Shown here: piece by piece, positions 8,331 to 16,721 of the stretch
How the letters are laid out: each line of letters opens with the position of its first letter
Numbering within the stretch: the stretch's first letter is position 1
DNA from: Caldimonas thermodepolymerans
GTDB lineage: Bacteria > Pseudomonadota > Gammaproteobacteria > Burkholderiales > Burkholderiaceae_C
Direction: 5' to 3'
DNA: 64,000 bases
Assembly: GCF_015476235.1 (NCBI RefSeq)
Contig: NZ_CP064338.1
Location: 2,604,001-2,668,000, forward strand
The notes under the pieces: generated by a model
Database searches by the model: none
Seen by the model: only the letters and a program-made list of their open reading frames with translations
Told to the model about the DNA's origin: nothing
Made by a program: the position numbers and the translations under genes

Positions 8331-8393
8331 AATTAACGCACCTTCTGCGGGTGCGGTGCGCAGGCTTTACCCAGCTTTACCCAACTTCACCAT
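8331..8393 (-). promoter_or_regulatory. CpxR-like box and -10 element upstream of the His-rich gene
   Basis: On the minus strand GTAAAGCTGGGTAAA (8366-8380) matches the GTAAA-N5-GTAAA form bound by CpxR-type regulators. It is part of tandem 10-base repeats (GCTTTACCCA twice, then ACTTCACCAT) across 8364-8393. A TTAATT at 8331-8336 could be the -10 box, which would place the repeat at about -40 to -55, a normal position for an OmpR-family activator. No such regulator is encoded in the window. Confidence 0.45.
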
Positions 8394-8582
8394 GCAACCA
8401 GTCTTTTCCGGCCCGGCAAGGAAGTGCCCGCTCACCGGCCAGCCCCGGCACGACCTCGCCTGGACTGGACAGCATGGCCAGACCGGGCCGCGCGGGCCGT
8501 GGTTCCCGCCACACGCCCGTGCCGTGCCGCTTGCGGCGCGGAACGGGCGCAGCGCCTGCGAAGGGCCAAGGCAGCCGCCCCG

Positions 8583-8588
8583 TAGAAT
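8583..8588 (+). promoter_or_regulatory. probable -10 element for glnS
   Basis: TAGAAT (five of six consensus bases) lies 43 bases before the glnS ATG, giving a leader of about 35 bases. No good -35 box is seen. The stretch from 8286 to 8630 holds this element and the upstream region of the His-rich gene, and no gene that I can support. Confidence 0.45.
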
Positions 8589-8630
8589 GGCGCCAGAGCT
8601 TACTTTCCTTCACGGAGCGTCCACAGCCCT

Positions 8631-10682
8631 ATGTCGGCCCCTGCCCACAAAGAAGACAACAAGCCGTCCTCGAGCAACTTCCTGCGCGCGATCATCGAAC
8701 GCGACCTGGCACAGGGGCGCCACCAGGGCCGCCGCTGGGGCGGCAGCCCCGGGGACGGCAACCACCACGCGCACGGCGAGCCCGACCCGGCCCGCGTGCG
8801 CCTGCGCTTCCCGCCCGAGCCGAACGGCTACCTGCACGTCGGCCACGCCAAGAGCATCTGCCTGAACTTCGGCCTCGCGCAGGAATACGGCGGCGTCTGC
8901 CACCTGCGCTTCGACGACACCAACCCCGAGAAGGAAGAACAGGAGTACGTCGACGCGATCAAGGACGCGGTGCAGTGGCTGGGCTGGACCTGGGAAGCCC
9001 ACGGCACCCGCCACCTCTACTACGCGAGCGACTACTTCGACTTCATGTACCGCGCGGCCGAGTACCTGATCGAGCACGGCCACGCCTACGTCGACGAGCA
9101 GACGCCCGAGCAGATGCGCGCCAACCGCGGCGACTTCACGACGCCCGGCGTCGACAGCCCCTACCGCGACCGCCCGGCCGCCGAGAGCCTGGCACGGCTG
9201 CGCGAGATGCGCGACGGCAAGCACCCGGACGGCGCGATGGTGGTGCGGGCCAAGATCGACATGGCCTCGCCCAACATCAACCTGCGCGACCCGGCGATCT
9301 ACCGGATCAAGCACGCCACGCACCACAACACCGGCGACCGCTGGTGCATCTACCCGATGTACACCTTCGCGCACCCGATCGAGGACGCGCTGGAGAACAT
9401 CACCCACTCGATCTGCACGCTGGAGTTCGAGGACCAGCGCCCGTTCTACGACTGGGTGCTCGAGCGCATCGTGCCGATCCTGCGCGAGCCCGAGTTCCGC
9501 CGCGCCTGCGAGCTGGTCGAGCGCATCGAGCAGCAGGGCATCGAGGCCGGCAAGGAGTTCGCGCTGCGCTGCCACAACCATGCGCACAAGCTCGACCACA
9601 GCGAGCCGGAAGAGCGCATGCGCGCGCTGTTCCAGAAGTGGGAGCGCGACCGCGACGCGGTGATCGCCGACCTGCCGGCCTTCTTCGCGCTGCTGAAATC
9701 GCAGGCCCACCAGTTCACGCCGCTGCTGGCGCACGCGCTGGAGCCCTATTGCGTCGAGCCCTTCAACCTGCCGCACCAGTACGAGTTCGCCCGCCTCAAC
9801 CTGACCTACGTCGTGACCAGCAAGCGCAAGCTCAAGGCGCTGGTCGACGAGGGCATCGTCGACGGCTGGGACGACCCGCGCATGCCCACCATCGTCGGCA
9901 TGCGCCGGCGCGGCTACACGCCCGAGGCGATCCGCCTGTTCGCCGAGCGCATCGGCGTCAGCAAGGCCAACGGCTGGATCGACTACGGCCTGCTCGAGGC
10001 CGCGGTGCGCGACGACCTGGACGGCAAGGCCCCGCGCGCGATGGCGGTGCTCGACCCCGTCCGGCTCAAGCTCACCAACTGGGCCGAGGTGTTCGGCAGC
10101 GCCAACCACCTGGAGCCGTGCAGCGCCCCGGCGCATCCCAAGCGCGACGACCTCGGCACGCGCGAGTTCCGCCTGGGGGCCGAGGTGTGGATCGAGCGCG
10201 AGGACTTCGCCGAGCAGCCGCCCAAGGGCTACCACCGCCTGTTCCCGGGCAACATGGCGCGGCTCAAGTACGGCTACGTGGTCAAGTGCACCGGCTGCGA
10301 GAAGGACGCCGACGGCAACGTCACGGCGGTGCTCGCCGAAGTCGTGCCCGACACCAAGAGCGGCACGCCCGGCGCCGATGCGGTGAAGGTCAAGGGCGTG
10401 ATCACCTGGGTCGGCGTGCGCGACGGCGCGCAGGCCGAGGTGCGGCTGTACGACCGGCTGTTCAACGACCCGCACCCCGATGCGGGTGGCAAGGACTACA
10501 AGGCGGCGCTGAACCCCGACAGCGTCAAGGTGGTGCAGGCCTACGTCGAGCCGTCACTGGCCGCCGCCGCGCCGGGGACGCGCTTCCAGTTCGAGCGCCA
10601 CGGCTATTTCGTCGCCGACGCCCGGGACGGGCGCCTGGCGTTCAACCGCATCACCAGCCTGAAGGACACCTGGGGCAAGTGA
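8631..10682 (+). CDS. glnS: glutamine--tRNA ligase with an internal insertion
   Basis: This 683-residue class I synthetase charges tRNA-Gln. The HIGH-type motif is HVGH in PPEPNGYLHVGH and the KMSKS-type motif is TSKRK. All core landmarks of bacterial GlnRS are present, ending in LKDTWGK. It is about 130 residues longer than E. coli GlnRS (554): about 30 extra near the N terminus (residues 24-58, with RHQGRRWGGSPGDGNHH) and roughly 93 inserted at about residues 281-380, between YDWVLERI and HQYEFARLNL. The reading frame is open throughout and codon use does not change, so the insert looks functional. There is no YqeY-like C-terminal domain. Confidence 0.95.
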   Translation: MSAPAHKEDNKPSSSNFLRAIIERDLAQGRHQGRRWGGSPGDGNHHAHGEPDPARVRLRFPPEPNGYLHVGHAKSICLNFGLAQEYGGVCHLRFDDTNPEKEEQEYVDAIKDAVQWLGWTWEAHGTRHLYYASDYFDFMYRAAEYLIEHGHAYVDEQTPEQMRANRGDFTTPGVDSPYRDRPAAESLARLREMRDGKHPDGAMVVRAKIDMASPNINLRDPAIYRIKHATHHNTGDRWCIYPMYTFAHPIEDALENITHSICTLEFEDQRPFYDWVLERIVPILREPEFRRACELVERIEQQGIEAGKEFALRCHNHAHKLDHSEPEERMRALFQKWERDRDAVIADLPAFFALLKSQAHQFTPLLAHALEPYCVEPFNLPHQYEFARLNLTYVVTSKRKLKALVDEGIVDGWDDPRMPTIVGMRRRGYTPEAIRLFAERIGVSKANGWIDYGLLEAAVRDDLDGKAPRAMAVLDPVRLKLTNWAEVFGSANHLEPCSAPAHPKRDDLGTREFRLGAEVWIEREDFAEQPPKGYHRLFPGNMARLKYGYVVKCTGCEKDADGNVTAVLAEVVPDTKSGTPGADAVKVKGVITWVGVRDGAQAEVRLYDRLFNDPHPDAGGKDYKAALNPDSVKVVQAYVEPSLAAAAPGTRFQFERHGYFVADARDGRLAFNRITSLKDTWGK

Positions 10683-10775
10683 GTCCCGCGGGGCGCGCGG
10701 GCGAGGATGGACGCCGGCGGCGCACGCCGCCCGGCGAAGATCCCCGACTGCCGCCGGGAGCCCGGGCGCCGGGCT

Positions 10776-11099
10776 TCAGCGGCCCGCGGCGCGCGCGATG
10801 ACCCGCACCGCTTCCAGCTCGGCGTTCAGCGCCGGCTCCAGCGGCGAGCGGCACAGGCCGGCGTGCTGGTAGTGGAGGTTCTCGTACAGTTCGCGCGCGG
10901 CCGGATAGGCTTCCAGCACGGCGTCGAATTCGGCTCCCTGCGGCGCGGTCTGCAGCTCCTGCGCCAGCCGGTCGACCACCAGGCGGTACTGCTCGGCGGA
11001 CACCGGCTGTTCGCTCGCTTCCAGGCGCTGCAACAGGCGGGCCAGCATGGCCAGCGGGACCAGCCTGCCGGGGATCCGGACGGTTTGCGTGACCTGCAT
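10776..11099 (-). CDS. conserved hypothetical protein, 107 residues
   Basis: I do not recognise this family. The protein is mostly helical by composition, has no signal peptide or membrane segment, and contains LVPLAMLARLLQRLEASEQPVSAEQYRLVV and the motif NLHYQHAGL near its C terminus. The long open frame with normal codon use and a good AGGAG ahead of the ATG support it as a real gene. It lies convergent to glnS and downstream of the orphan ATP-synthase c subunit on the same strand. Confidence 0.6.
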   Translation of the reverse strand: MQVTQTVRIPGRLVPLAMLARLLQRLEASEQPVSAEQYRLVVDRLAQELQTAPQGAEFDAVLEAYPAARELYENLHYQHAGLCRSPLEPALNAELEAVRVIARAAGR

Positions 11100-11239
11100 G
11101 ACGGATGGCTCCTGCGAGCGTGCTCCTGTGATGACGCCACCGAATTGTGGTCGGGTGCGCCGATTTCAAGAGCCCGTCATGCGGCCCGCCGGCCGGGGCT
11201 GCCCCGGCACGGCCGCCGCGTCGCCGCCCCGCCTGCCGC

Positions 11240-11548
<309 letters not shown>

Positions 11549-11600
11549 TCACGGTGGCGCGTCGTCGCGTCGATGACCTCGGAGATCATGAAGCCGCGGC

Positions 11601-12548
<948 letters not shown>

Positions 12549-12618
12549 GGCGTTCACTCCCTGGATGCGGCCGCTGCGATCCGTGCGGCCGCGACGCGGC
12601 GCATCGTCGCAAAGGCCG

Positions 12619-13641
12619 TCATGGCGACGGCTCGCCGTCGGCCTCGATGTAGGCGCGCAGGTAAAGCGACTCGACCAGCGACACGACCACCACCATCATC
12701 GGCGTGGCCAGCAGCACGCCGGGCAGGCCGAACATCAGGCCGAAGATCACCACCGCCAGCAGGCCCAGCACCGGTGGCAGCGACACGGCCCAGCGTTGCA
12801 CCAGGGGCACCAGCACGTTGCCCTCGATCTGCTGGATCGCGACCACCGCGACCGCCACCTGCAAGGCCGTGCGGGGCCCTTCGGTGAAGGCCAGCAGCAC
12901 CGCCAGCGCACCGGCCACGATGGGGCCGAAGAACGGCACGAAATCGAGCACCGCGGCGATGATGCCGAGTGCCAGCGCAAGCGGCATGCCGATGGCCCAC
13001 AGCGCCAGCGTCGTCATCACGCCGACGGCCAGCATCGACAGGCCCTGCCCGACCAGCCAGCGGTACAGCTTCTCGCCCGCATCACCCAGGGCCTCGTCGA
13101 CGAGCGGGCGCCGCGCCGGCGGCACCAGGCGCACGATGCCGCGCCGGTAGGTGTGCGGGTCGGCAGCGAGGTAGATGCCCAGCACGAGCACGAGGCCCAT
13201 CGCCCCCAGCGAGCCCAGCGTCACGCTGGCGACGCTGGCAACGCGCGCCCAGGGCACCCCGTCGGCCTTGAACCCCGTCCAGGCCTCGTGCACCAGCGCC
13301 CCGAAGGAACTGTCGTCCAGCCAGCGGGTGACGGCGTCCAGGGCCCGGGGCAGTTCCTGCTGCAGGCGCTCGAACTGCCCGGCCAGCGCCGGCCCCAGCA
13401 GGGCCGCGCCGCCCACGGTGGCCGCCAGCAGGAGCAGCAGCACGAGCACCAGCGCAAGATGGCGCGACAGCGGCAGCAGGCGCTGCAACCCCGCCATGAA
13501 CGCGGTCAGCGTGACCGCGACCACCGCGCCGGCAAACGACAGCACGAACACGTCCCGCAGGTGCCACACCAGCAGCACCAGCACCACCACCGCGGTGGTC
13601 AGCAACAGGCGCTGCAGGAACGAAGGGGACGAGGCCGGCAT
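12619..13641 (-). CDS. AI-2E family transporter (UPF0118/PerM type)
   Basis: This 340-residue inner-membrane protein has about eight hydrophobic helices with the family layout: two N-terminal helices, a long amphipathic middle region (about residues 60-150), and the conserved stretch IIAAVLDFVPFFGPIVAG. PerM-type proteins export small molecules or act in ion/proton exchange; the substrate cannot be told from sequence. The ATG at 13641 is preferred over an upstream TTG. It lies 43 bases after cysE on the same strand, so read-through from the cysE attenuator could control it too. Confidence 0.9.
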   Translation of the reverse strand: MPASSPSFLQRLLLTTAVVVLVLLVWHLRDVFVLSFAGAVVAVTLTAFMAGLQRLLPLSRHLALVLVLLLLLAATVGGAALLGPALAGQFERLQQELPRALDAVTRWLDDSSFGALVHEAWTGFKADGVPWARVASVASVTLGSLGAMGLVLVLGIYLAADPHTYRRGIVRLVPPARRPLVDEALGDAGEKLYRWLVGQGLSMLAVGVMTTLALWAIGMPLALALGIIAAVLDFVPFFGPIVAGALAVLLAFTEGPRTALQVAVAVVAIQQIEGNVLVPLVQRWAVSLPPVLGLLAVVIFGLMFGLPGVLLATPMMVVVVSLVESLYLRAYIEADGEPSP

Positions 13642-13684
13642 GCCCCGCCCTAGCAAGCCGCTTGCCCGTGCGGCTGCCGCGGCC

Positions 13685-14515
13685 TCAGAGCCGCTGGTCC
13701 ATCTCGCGGGCCGGGACGTGCTGCGCGTCGTGCCAGCGCACCACGCGCGCCGGTACGCCGGCCACCGTACAGTGCGGCGGCACCGGCTCGAGCACCACGC
13801 TGCCGGCCGCCACCTTGCTCATCATGCCGATCTCGATGTTGCCGAGGATGGTGGCGCCCGCCCCGATCATCACGCCGCGGCGCACCTTGGGGTGGCGGTC
13901 GCCGTGTTCCTTGCCGGTGCCGCCGAGCGTGACCGATTGCAGGATGGAGACGTCGTCCTCGACCACCGCGGTCTCGCCGATCACGATGCCGCTGGCGTGG
14001 TCGAGCATCACGCCGCTGCCGATGCGCGCGGCCGGGTGGATGTCGATCGCCAGCACGGTGGCCACGGTGTTCGACAGCGAGTGCGCCAGGTCCCGCCGCC
14101 CCTGCTGCCACAGCCAGTGGGCCGCCCGGTGCATCTGCAGGGCGTGGAAGCCCTTGAGGTTGAGCAGCACGTGCAGCGGCCCGGCGCAGGCGGGATCGCG
14201 CTCGGTCACGGCGCCCAGGTCGCGCGCGGCCAGCTGCACCAGCTCGGGCGCGGCGTCCAGCACTTCGGTCAGCAGCGCGCGCAGGTCCGGCTCCGGCCAG
14301 TCGAGGGTGGCCAGGCGCCGCGACAGCACCTGCACCAGCATGCGCTCGGGGGTGCCGGCAGCCAGCAGCGCGTGCATGCGGCGGCGCAGCCAGGGTTCGG
14401 TGGATGCGAGCGCGCGGGCGTCGCCCGCGATGCGGCGCCACAGGCCGGCCGCCTCGTCATGCCCGGGGGCCGCGTCGTCTGCGCGGGCCCGGAGCACCGA
14501 CATCGATGAACTCAT
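13685..14515 (-). CDS. cysE: serine O-acetyltransferase
   Basis: This 276-residue enzyme makes O-acetylserine from serine and acetyl-CoA, the committed step to cysteine. The N-terminal helical SATase domain (about residues 15-130) is followed by the left-handed beta-helix with hexapeptide repeats: DIHPAARIGSGVMLDHASGIVIGE, SILQSVTLGGTGK and DRHPKVRRGVMIGAG. The catalytic His residues of DHASG and DRHPK are present. The chain stops at AREMDQRL and lacks the roughly 13-residue tail with terminal Ile that E. coli CysE inserts into cysteine synthase. No good ribosome-binding site precedes the ATG; a leader ORF overlaps it as ATGA behind an attenuator. Confidence 0.94.
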   Translation of the reverse strand: MSSSMSVLRARADDAAPGHDEAAGLWRRIAGDARALASTEPWLRRRMHALLAAGTPERMLVQVLSRRLATLDWPEPDLRALLTEVLDAAPELVQLAARDLGAVTERDPACAGPLHVLLNLKGFHALQMHRAAHWLWQQGRRDLAHSLSNTVATVLAIDIHPAARIGSGVMLDHASGIVIGETAVVEDDVSILQSVTLGGTGKEHGDRHPKVRRGVMIGAGATILGNIEIGMMSKVAAGSVVLEPVPPHCTVAGVPARVVRWHDAQHVPAREMDQRL

Positions 14516-14640
14516 GATGAAAGGATCGTGGGACAACAAAAAGGCCGCAGGGCGGGTGCGCTGCGGCCTCGAGAGAATGCTGGGACATTCACCAGGAGGA
14601 AAACCTCCCCCGCGGCCCGCAACGACAGCGACAACAACAT
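14512..14640 (-). CDS. possible leader peptide ORF for cysE
   Basis: A 42-codon ORF begins 59 bases after the predicted transcription start, runs through the attenuator hairpin, and its TGA overlaps the cysE ATG (ATGA). Its first codons are rich in Leu and Ser (MLLSLSLR) and it holds a VFLLVNV run before the hairpin; two Cys codons fall in the T tract. The position is that of an attenuator leader and of a coupling ORF. No strong Shine-Dalgarno sequence precedes its ATG, so translation is not proven. Confidence 0.35.
   Translation of the reverse strand: MLLSLSLRAAGEVFLLVNVPAFSRGRSAPALRPFCCPTILSS
14533..14569 (-). terminator. intrinsic terminator in the cysE leader (attenuator)
   Basis: On the minus strand AGGCCGCAG, a 10-base loop and CTGCGGCCT form a perfect 9-bp stem followed at once by TTTTGTTGT. 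No minus-strand gene lies upstream, since the DUF1275 gene is divergent, so the only transcript it can stop is the cysE message itself, 18 bases before the start codon. A segment GGCCGCGG near 14620 in the leader could pair with CTGCGGCC and break the terminator. Confidence 0.75.
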
Positions 14641-14705
14641 CCGGCGCGCGCCACGCGCACACCGCTTGCCGTCGGGGAGGATTGCAGGCCTCGGGACATG
14701 ACGGC

Positions 14706-14735
14706 AGTGTACGTAGCCGCCGTCCGGGGCGTCAA
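14706..14735 (-). promoter_or_regulatory. probable sigma-70 promoter of the cysE leader
   Basis: On the minus strand TTGACG (14735-14730) and TACACT (14711-14706) are separated by 18 bases, giving five and four matches to consensus. Transcription would begin near 14699, producing a leader of about 185 bases that contains the leader ORF and the attenuator before cysE. Confidence 0.55.
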
Positions 14736-14804
14736 ACGACCTGGACGCATGGCCCTGCGCCCAGTGCACACTATCGTGAATCCCTTGGCACGAGCTCCGT
14801 TTCC

Positions 14805-15560
14805 ATGCCCTTGCATTTCCTGCGCCGGCTCACCGGCCGTACCCGCACCCGCGCGGCCAACCGCCAGCTCGGCTGCGCGCTGGCCTTCGTGGCCGGCGGC
14901 ATCAACGCCGGCGGCTTCCTCGCCGTGCAGCGCTACACCTCGCACATGACCGGCATCGTCTCGGCAGTGGCCGACGACCTGGTGCTGGGCCAGGTCCGCT
15001 TCGCCCTCACCGGCGTGGTGCTGGTGCTGGCCTTCATGCTCGGTGCCGCCCAGACCGCCATGCTGATCCACTGGGCCCGCCGGCGGCGCATGCACAGCGA
15101 ATACGCGATCGCGCTGCTGGTCGAAGCCGCGCTGCTGCTCGTCTTCGGCCTGCTGGGGGCGAACCTCGCCGTGCACACCGAGCTGCTTGCCCCGGCGACC
15201 GTGCTGCTGCTGTGCTTCGTGATGGGGTTGCAGAATGCCATCGTGACGAAGATTTCCAAGGCCGAGATCCGCACCACGCATGTCACGGGCCTGGTGACAG
15301 ACCTGGGCATCGAGCTGGGCCGGCTGATGTACTGGAACCGCCGCGGCGCCAGCGCCGGGCACGGCGAGGTGCGCGCCGACCGTGACAAGCTGCGCATCCA
15401 CGCGCTGATCCTGGCGATGTTCCTCGCCGGCGGCATCGCCGGTGCGGCCGCGTTCAAGCTGTTCGGCTTCGCTGCGGCAGTGCCGTTCGCCCTGCTGCTG
15501 GTCGCGATGGCGGCGCTGCCGGTGCTGGACGACCTGATGCACTGGAGGCCCGCGTCATGA
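14805..15560 (+). CDS. DUF1275 (YoaK) family membrane protein
   Basis: This 251-residue inner-membrane protein has about six helices and the family landmarks FVAGGINAGGFLAVQRYTSHMTG and CFVMGLQNAIVTKISKAEIRTTHVTG. DUF1275 proteins are of unknown function. The ATG at 14805 starts MPLHFLRRLTG, just ahead of the first conserved helix. Its stop overlaps the start of the phosphatase gene (ATGA), so the two are probably translated together. It is divergent from cysE. Confidence 0.88.
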   Translation: MPLHFLRRLTGRTRTRAANRQLGCALAFVAGGINAGGFLAVQRYTSHMTGIVSAVADDLVLGQVRFALTGVVLVLAFMLGAAQTAMLIHWARRRRMHSEYAIALLVEAALLLVFGLLGANLAVHTELLAPATVLLLCFVMGLQNAIVTKISKAEIRTTHVTGLVTDLGIELGRLMYWNRRGASAGHGEVRADRDKLRIHALILAMFLAGGIAGAAAFKLFGFAAAVPFALLLVAMAALPVLDDLMHWRPAS

Positions 15561-16033
15561 ACCTGCGTGGCGTGATCCTGCCGCCTGCGGTGCGCGGCTC
15601 GCTGTGGCTGTCGTCCATGCCGGGGCGCTTCGAGCCCTGGCGGGACTTCCTCGCCGAGGCCACGCACCGGCACCTCGCGCTGGTGACCTGCCTGACGCCA
15701 CTGGACGAGCTGGCCGAGCTGTCGCCCGACTACGCCGAGGCCGTCCGCCTGAACCGCCTGCCGTTCGAATGGCTGCACCTGCCGATGCGCAACTTCGGCC
15801 TGCCCGAGGACCCCGGCGGCTTCCGCCACGGCATCGCACGGCTGGCCGAGCGCGTGCAGGCCGGCGATGCGGTGCTGCTGCACTGCGCCGCCGGCATGGG
15901 TCGTACCGGCTCGGCCGCCGCCTGCGTGCTCAAGCAGCTGGGCCTGCCGACGCAGGAGGCGCTGCAACGCGTGCGCGATGCCGGCTCGAACCCGCAGAAT
16001 GCCGCCCAGTCCGGCTTCGTCGACTGGTTCTGA
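15557..16033 (+). CDS. dual-specificity/tyrosine protein phosphatase-like protein
   Basis: This 158-residue cytoplasmic protein carries the CX5R signature HCAAGMGRTGS, with C110 as nucleophile and R116 as phosphate ligand. The general acid could be an Asp/Glu in the loop near LPEDPGG (residues 82-88). The C-terminal LPTQEALQRVRDAG helix is typical of small dual-specificity phosphatases. Substrates may be phosphoproteins, nucleotides or phosphoinositide-like molecules. It overlaps the DUF1275 stop by four bases. Confidence 0.85.
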   Translation: MNLRGVILPPAVRGSLWLSSMPGRFEPWRDFLAEATHRHLALVTCLTPLDELAELSPDYAEAVRLNRLPFEWLHLPMRNFGLPEDPGGFRHGIARLAERVQAGDAVLLHCAAGMGRTGSAAACVLKQLGLPTQEALQRVRDAGSNPQNAAQSGFVDWF

Positions 16034-16081
16034 ACCCGACGGGCGCCTCCTCTCGCGCCCGACCCGCAACGCCTTCTTCCC

Positions 16082-16684
16082 ATGCGACAACCCGTAGAAC
16101 TGCCCAAGGCCTACCGCCTGCTCAACCACGGCCCGACCGTGCTCGTGACCAGCCAGCATGGCGGCCGCCGCAACGTGATGGCGGCGGCCTGGTCCATGCC
16201 GCTGGACTTCGACCCGCCCAAGGTGGCCGTGGTGATCGACAAGGCCACGCTGACGCGCGAGCTGGTCGAGGCGTCGGGCCACTTCGCGCTCAACATCCCC
16301 GGCCGCGCGCTCGCGGAAGCGACGCTGGCCGTGGGCAATGCCTCCGGCCGAGAGCTGCCCGAAGGCGAGGACAAGTTCGCCCGCTATGGCCTGGCCACCT
16401 TCGCCGCCAGCCGCATCGTCGCCCCGCTGCTGGAGGGCTGCGTCGGCTGGCTGGAATGCCAGGTGGTGCGCGAGCCGCATAACGAGCGCACCTACGACCT
16501 GTTCATCGGCGAGGTGGTCGCCGCGCACGCCGATGCGCGCGTGTTCTCGGGCGGCCGTTGGCACTACGATGCGCAGACCGACCCGGCGCTGCGCACGCTG
16601 CACTACGTGGCCGGCGGCGCCTTCTTCGCGATCGGCGAGGCCTTCGAGACCCGCGCGCTGGCGCCCCGGCCCGCGCAGTCCTGA
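16082..16684 (+). CDS. flavin reductase family protein (FMN-binding split barrel)
   Basis: This 200-residue protein has the split-barrel flavin-binding fold: PTVLVTSQHGGRRNVMAAAWSMPLDFDPPKVAVVIDK, then the helix with ELVEASGHFALNIPG, and FIGEVVAAHAD in the last strands. Related proteins reduce flavins for a partner oxygenase or bind FMN themselves. No partner oxygenase is adjacent, though a P450 and a monooxygenase are encoded at 61-62.5 kb. It is separate from the phosphatase gene by 48 bases and precedes pfkA by 37. Confidence 0.85.
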   Translation: MRQPVELPKAYRLLNHGPTVLVTSQHGGRRNVMAAAWSMPLDFDPPKVAVVIDKATLTRELVEASGHFALNIPGRALAEATLAVGNASGRELPEGEDKFARYGLATFAASRIVAPLLEGCVGWLECQVVREPHNERTYDLFIGEVVAAHADARVFSGGRWHYDAQTDPALRTLHYVAGGAFFAIGEAFETRALAPRPAQS

Positions 16685-16721
16685 GGCCGGCCCCACCACG
16701 ACCACCAACGGGAGACGACAG

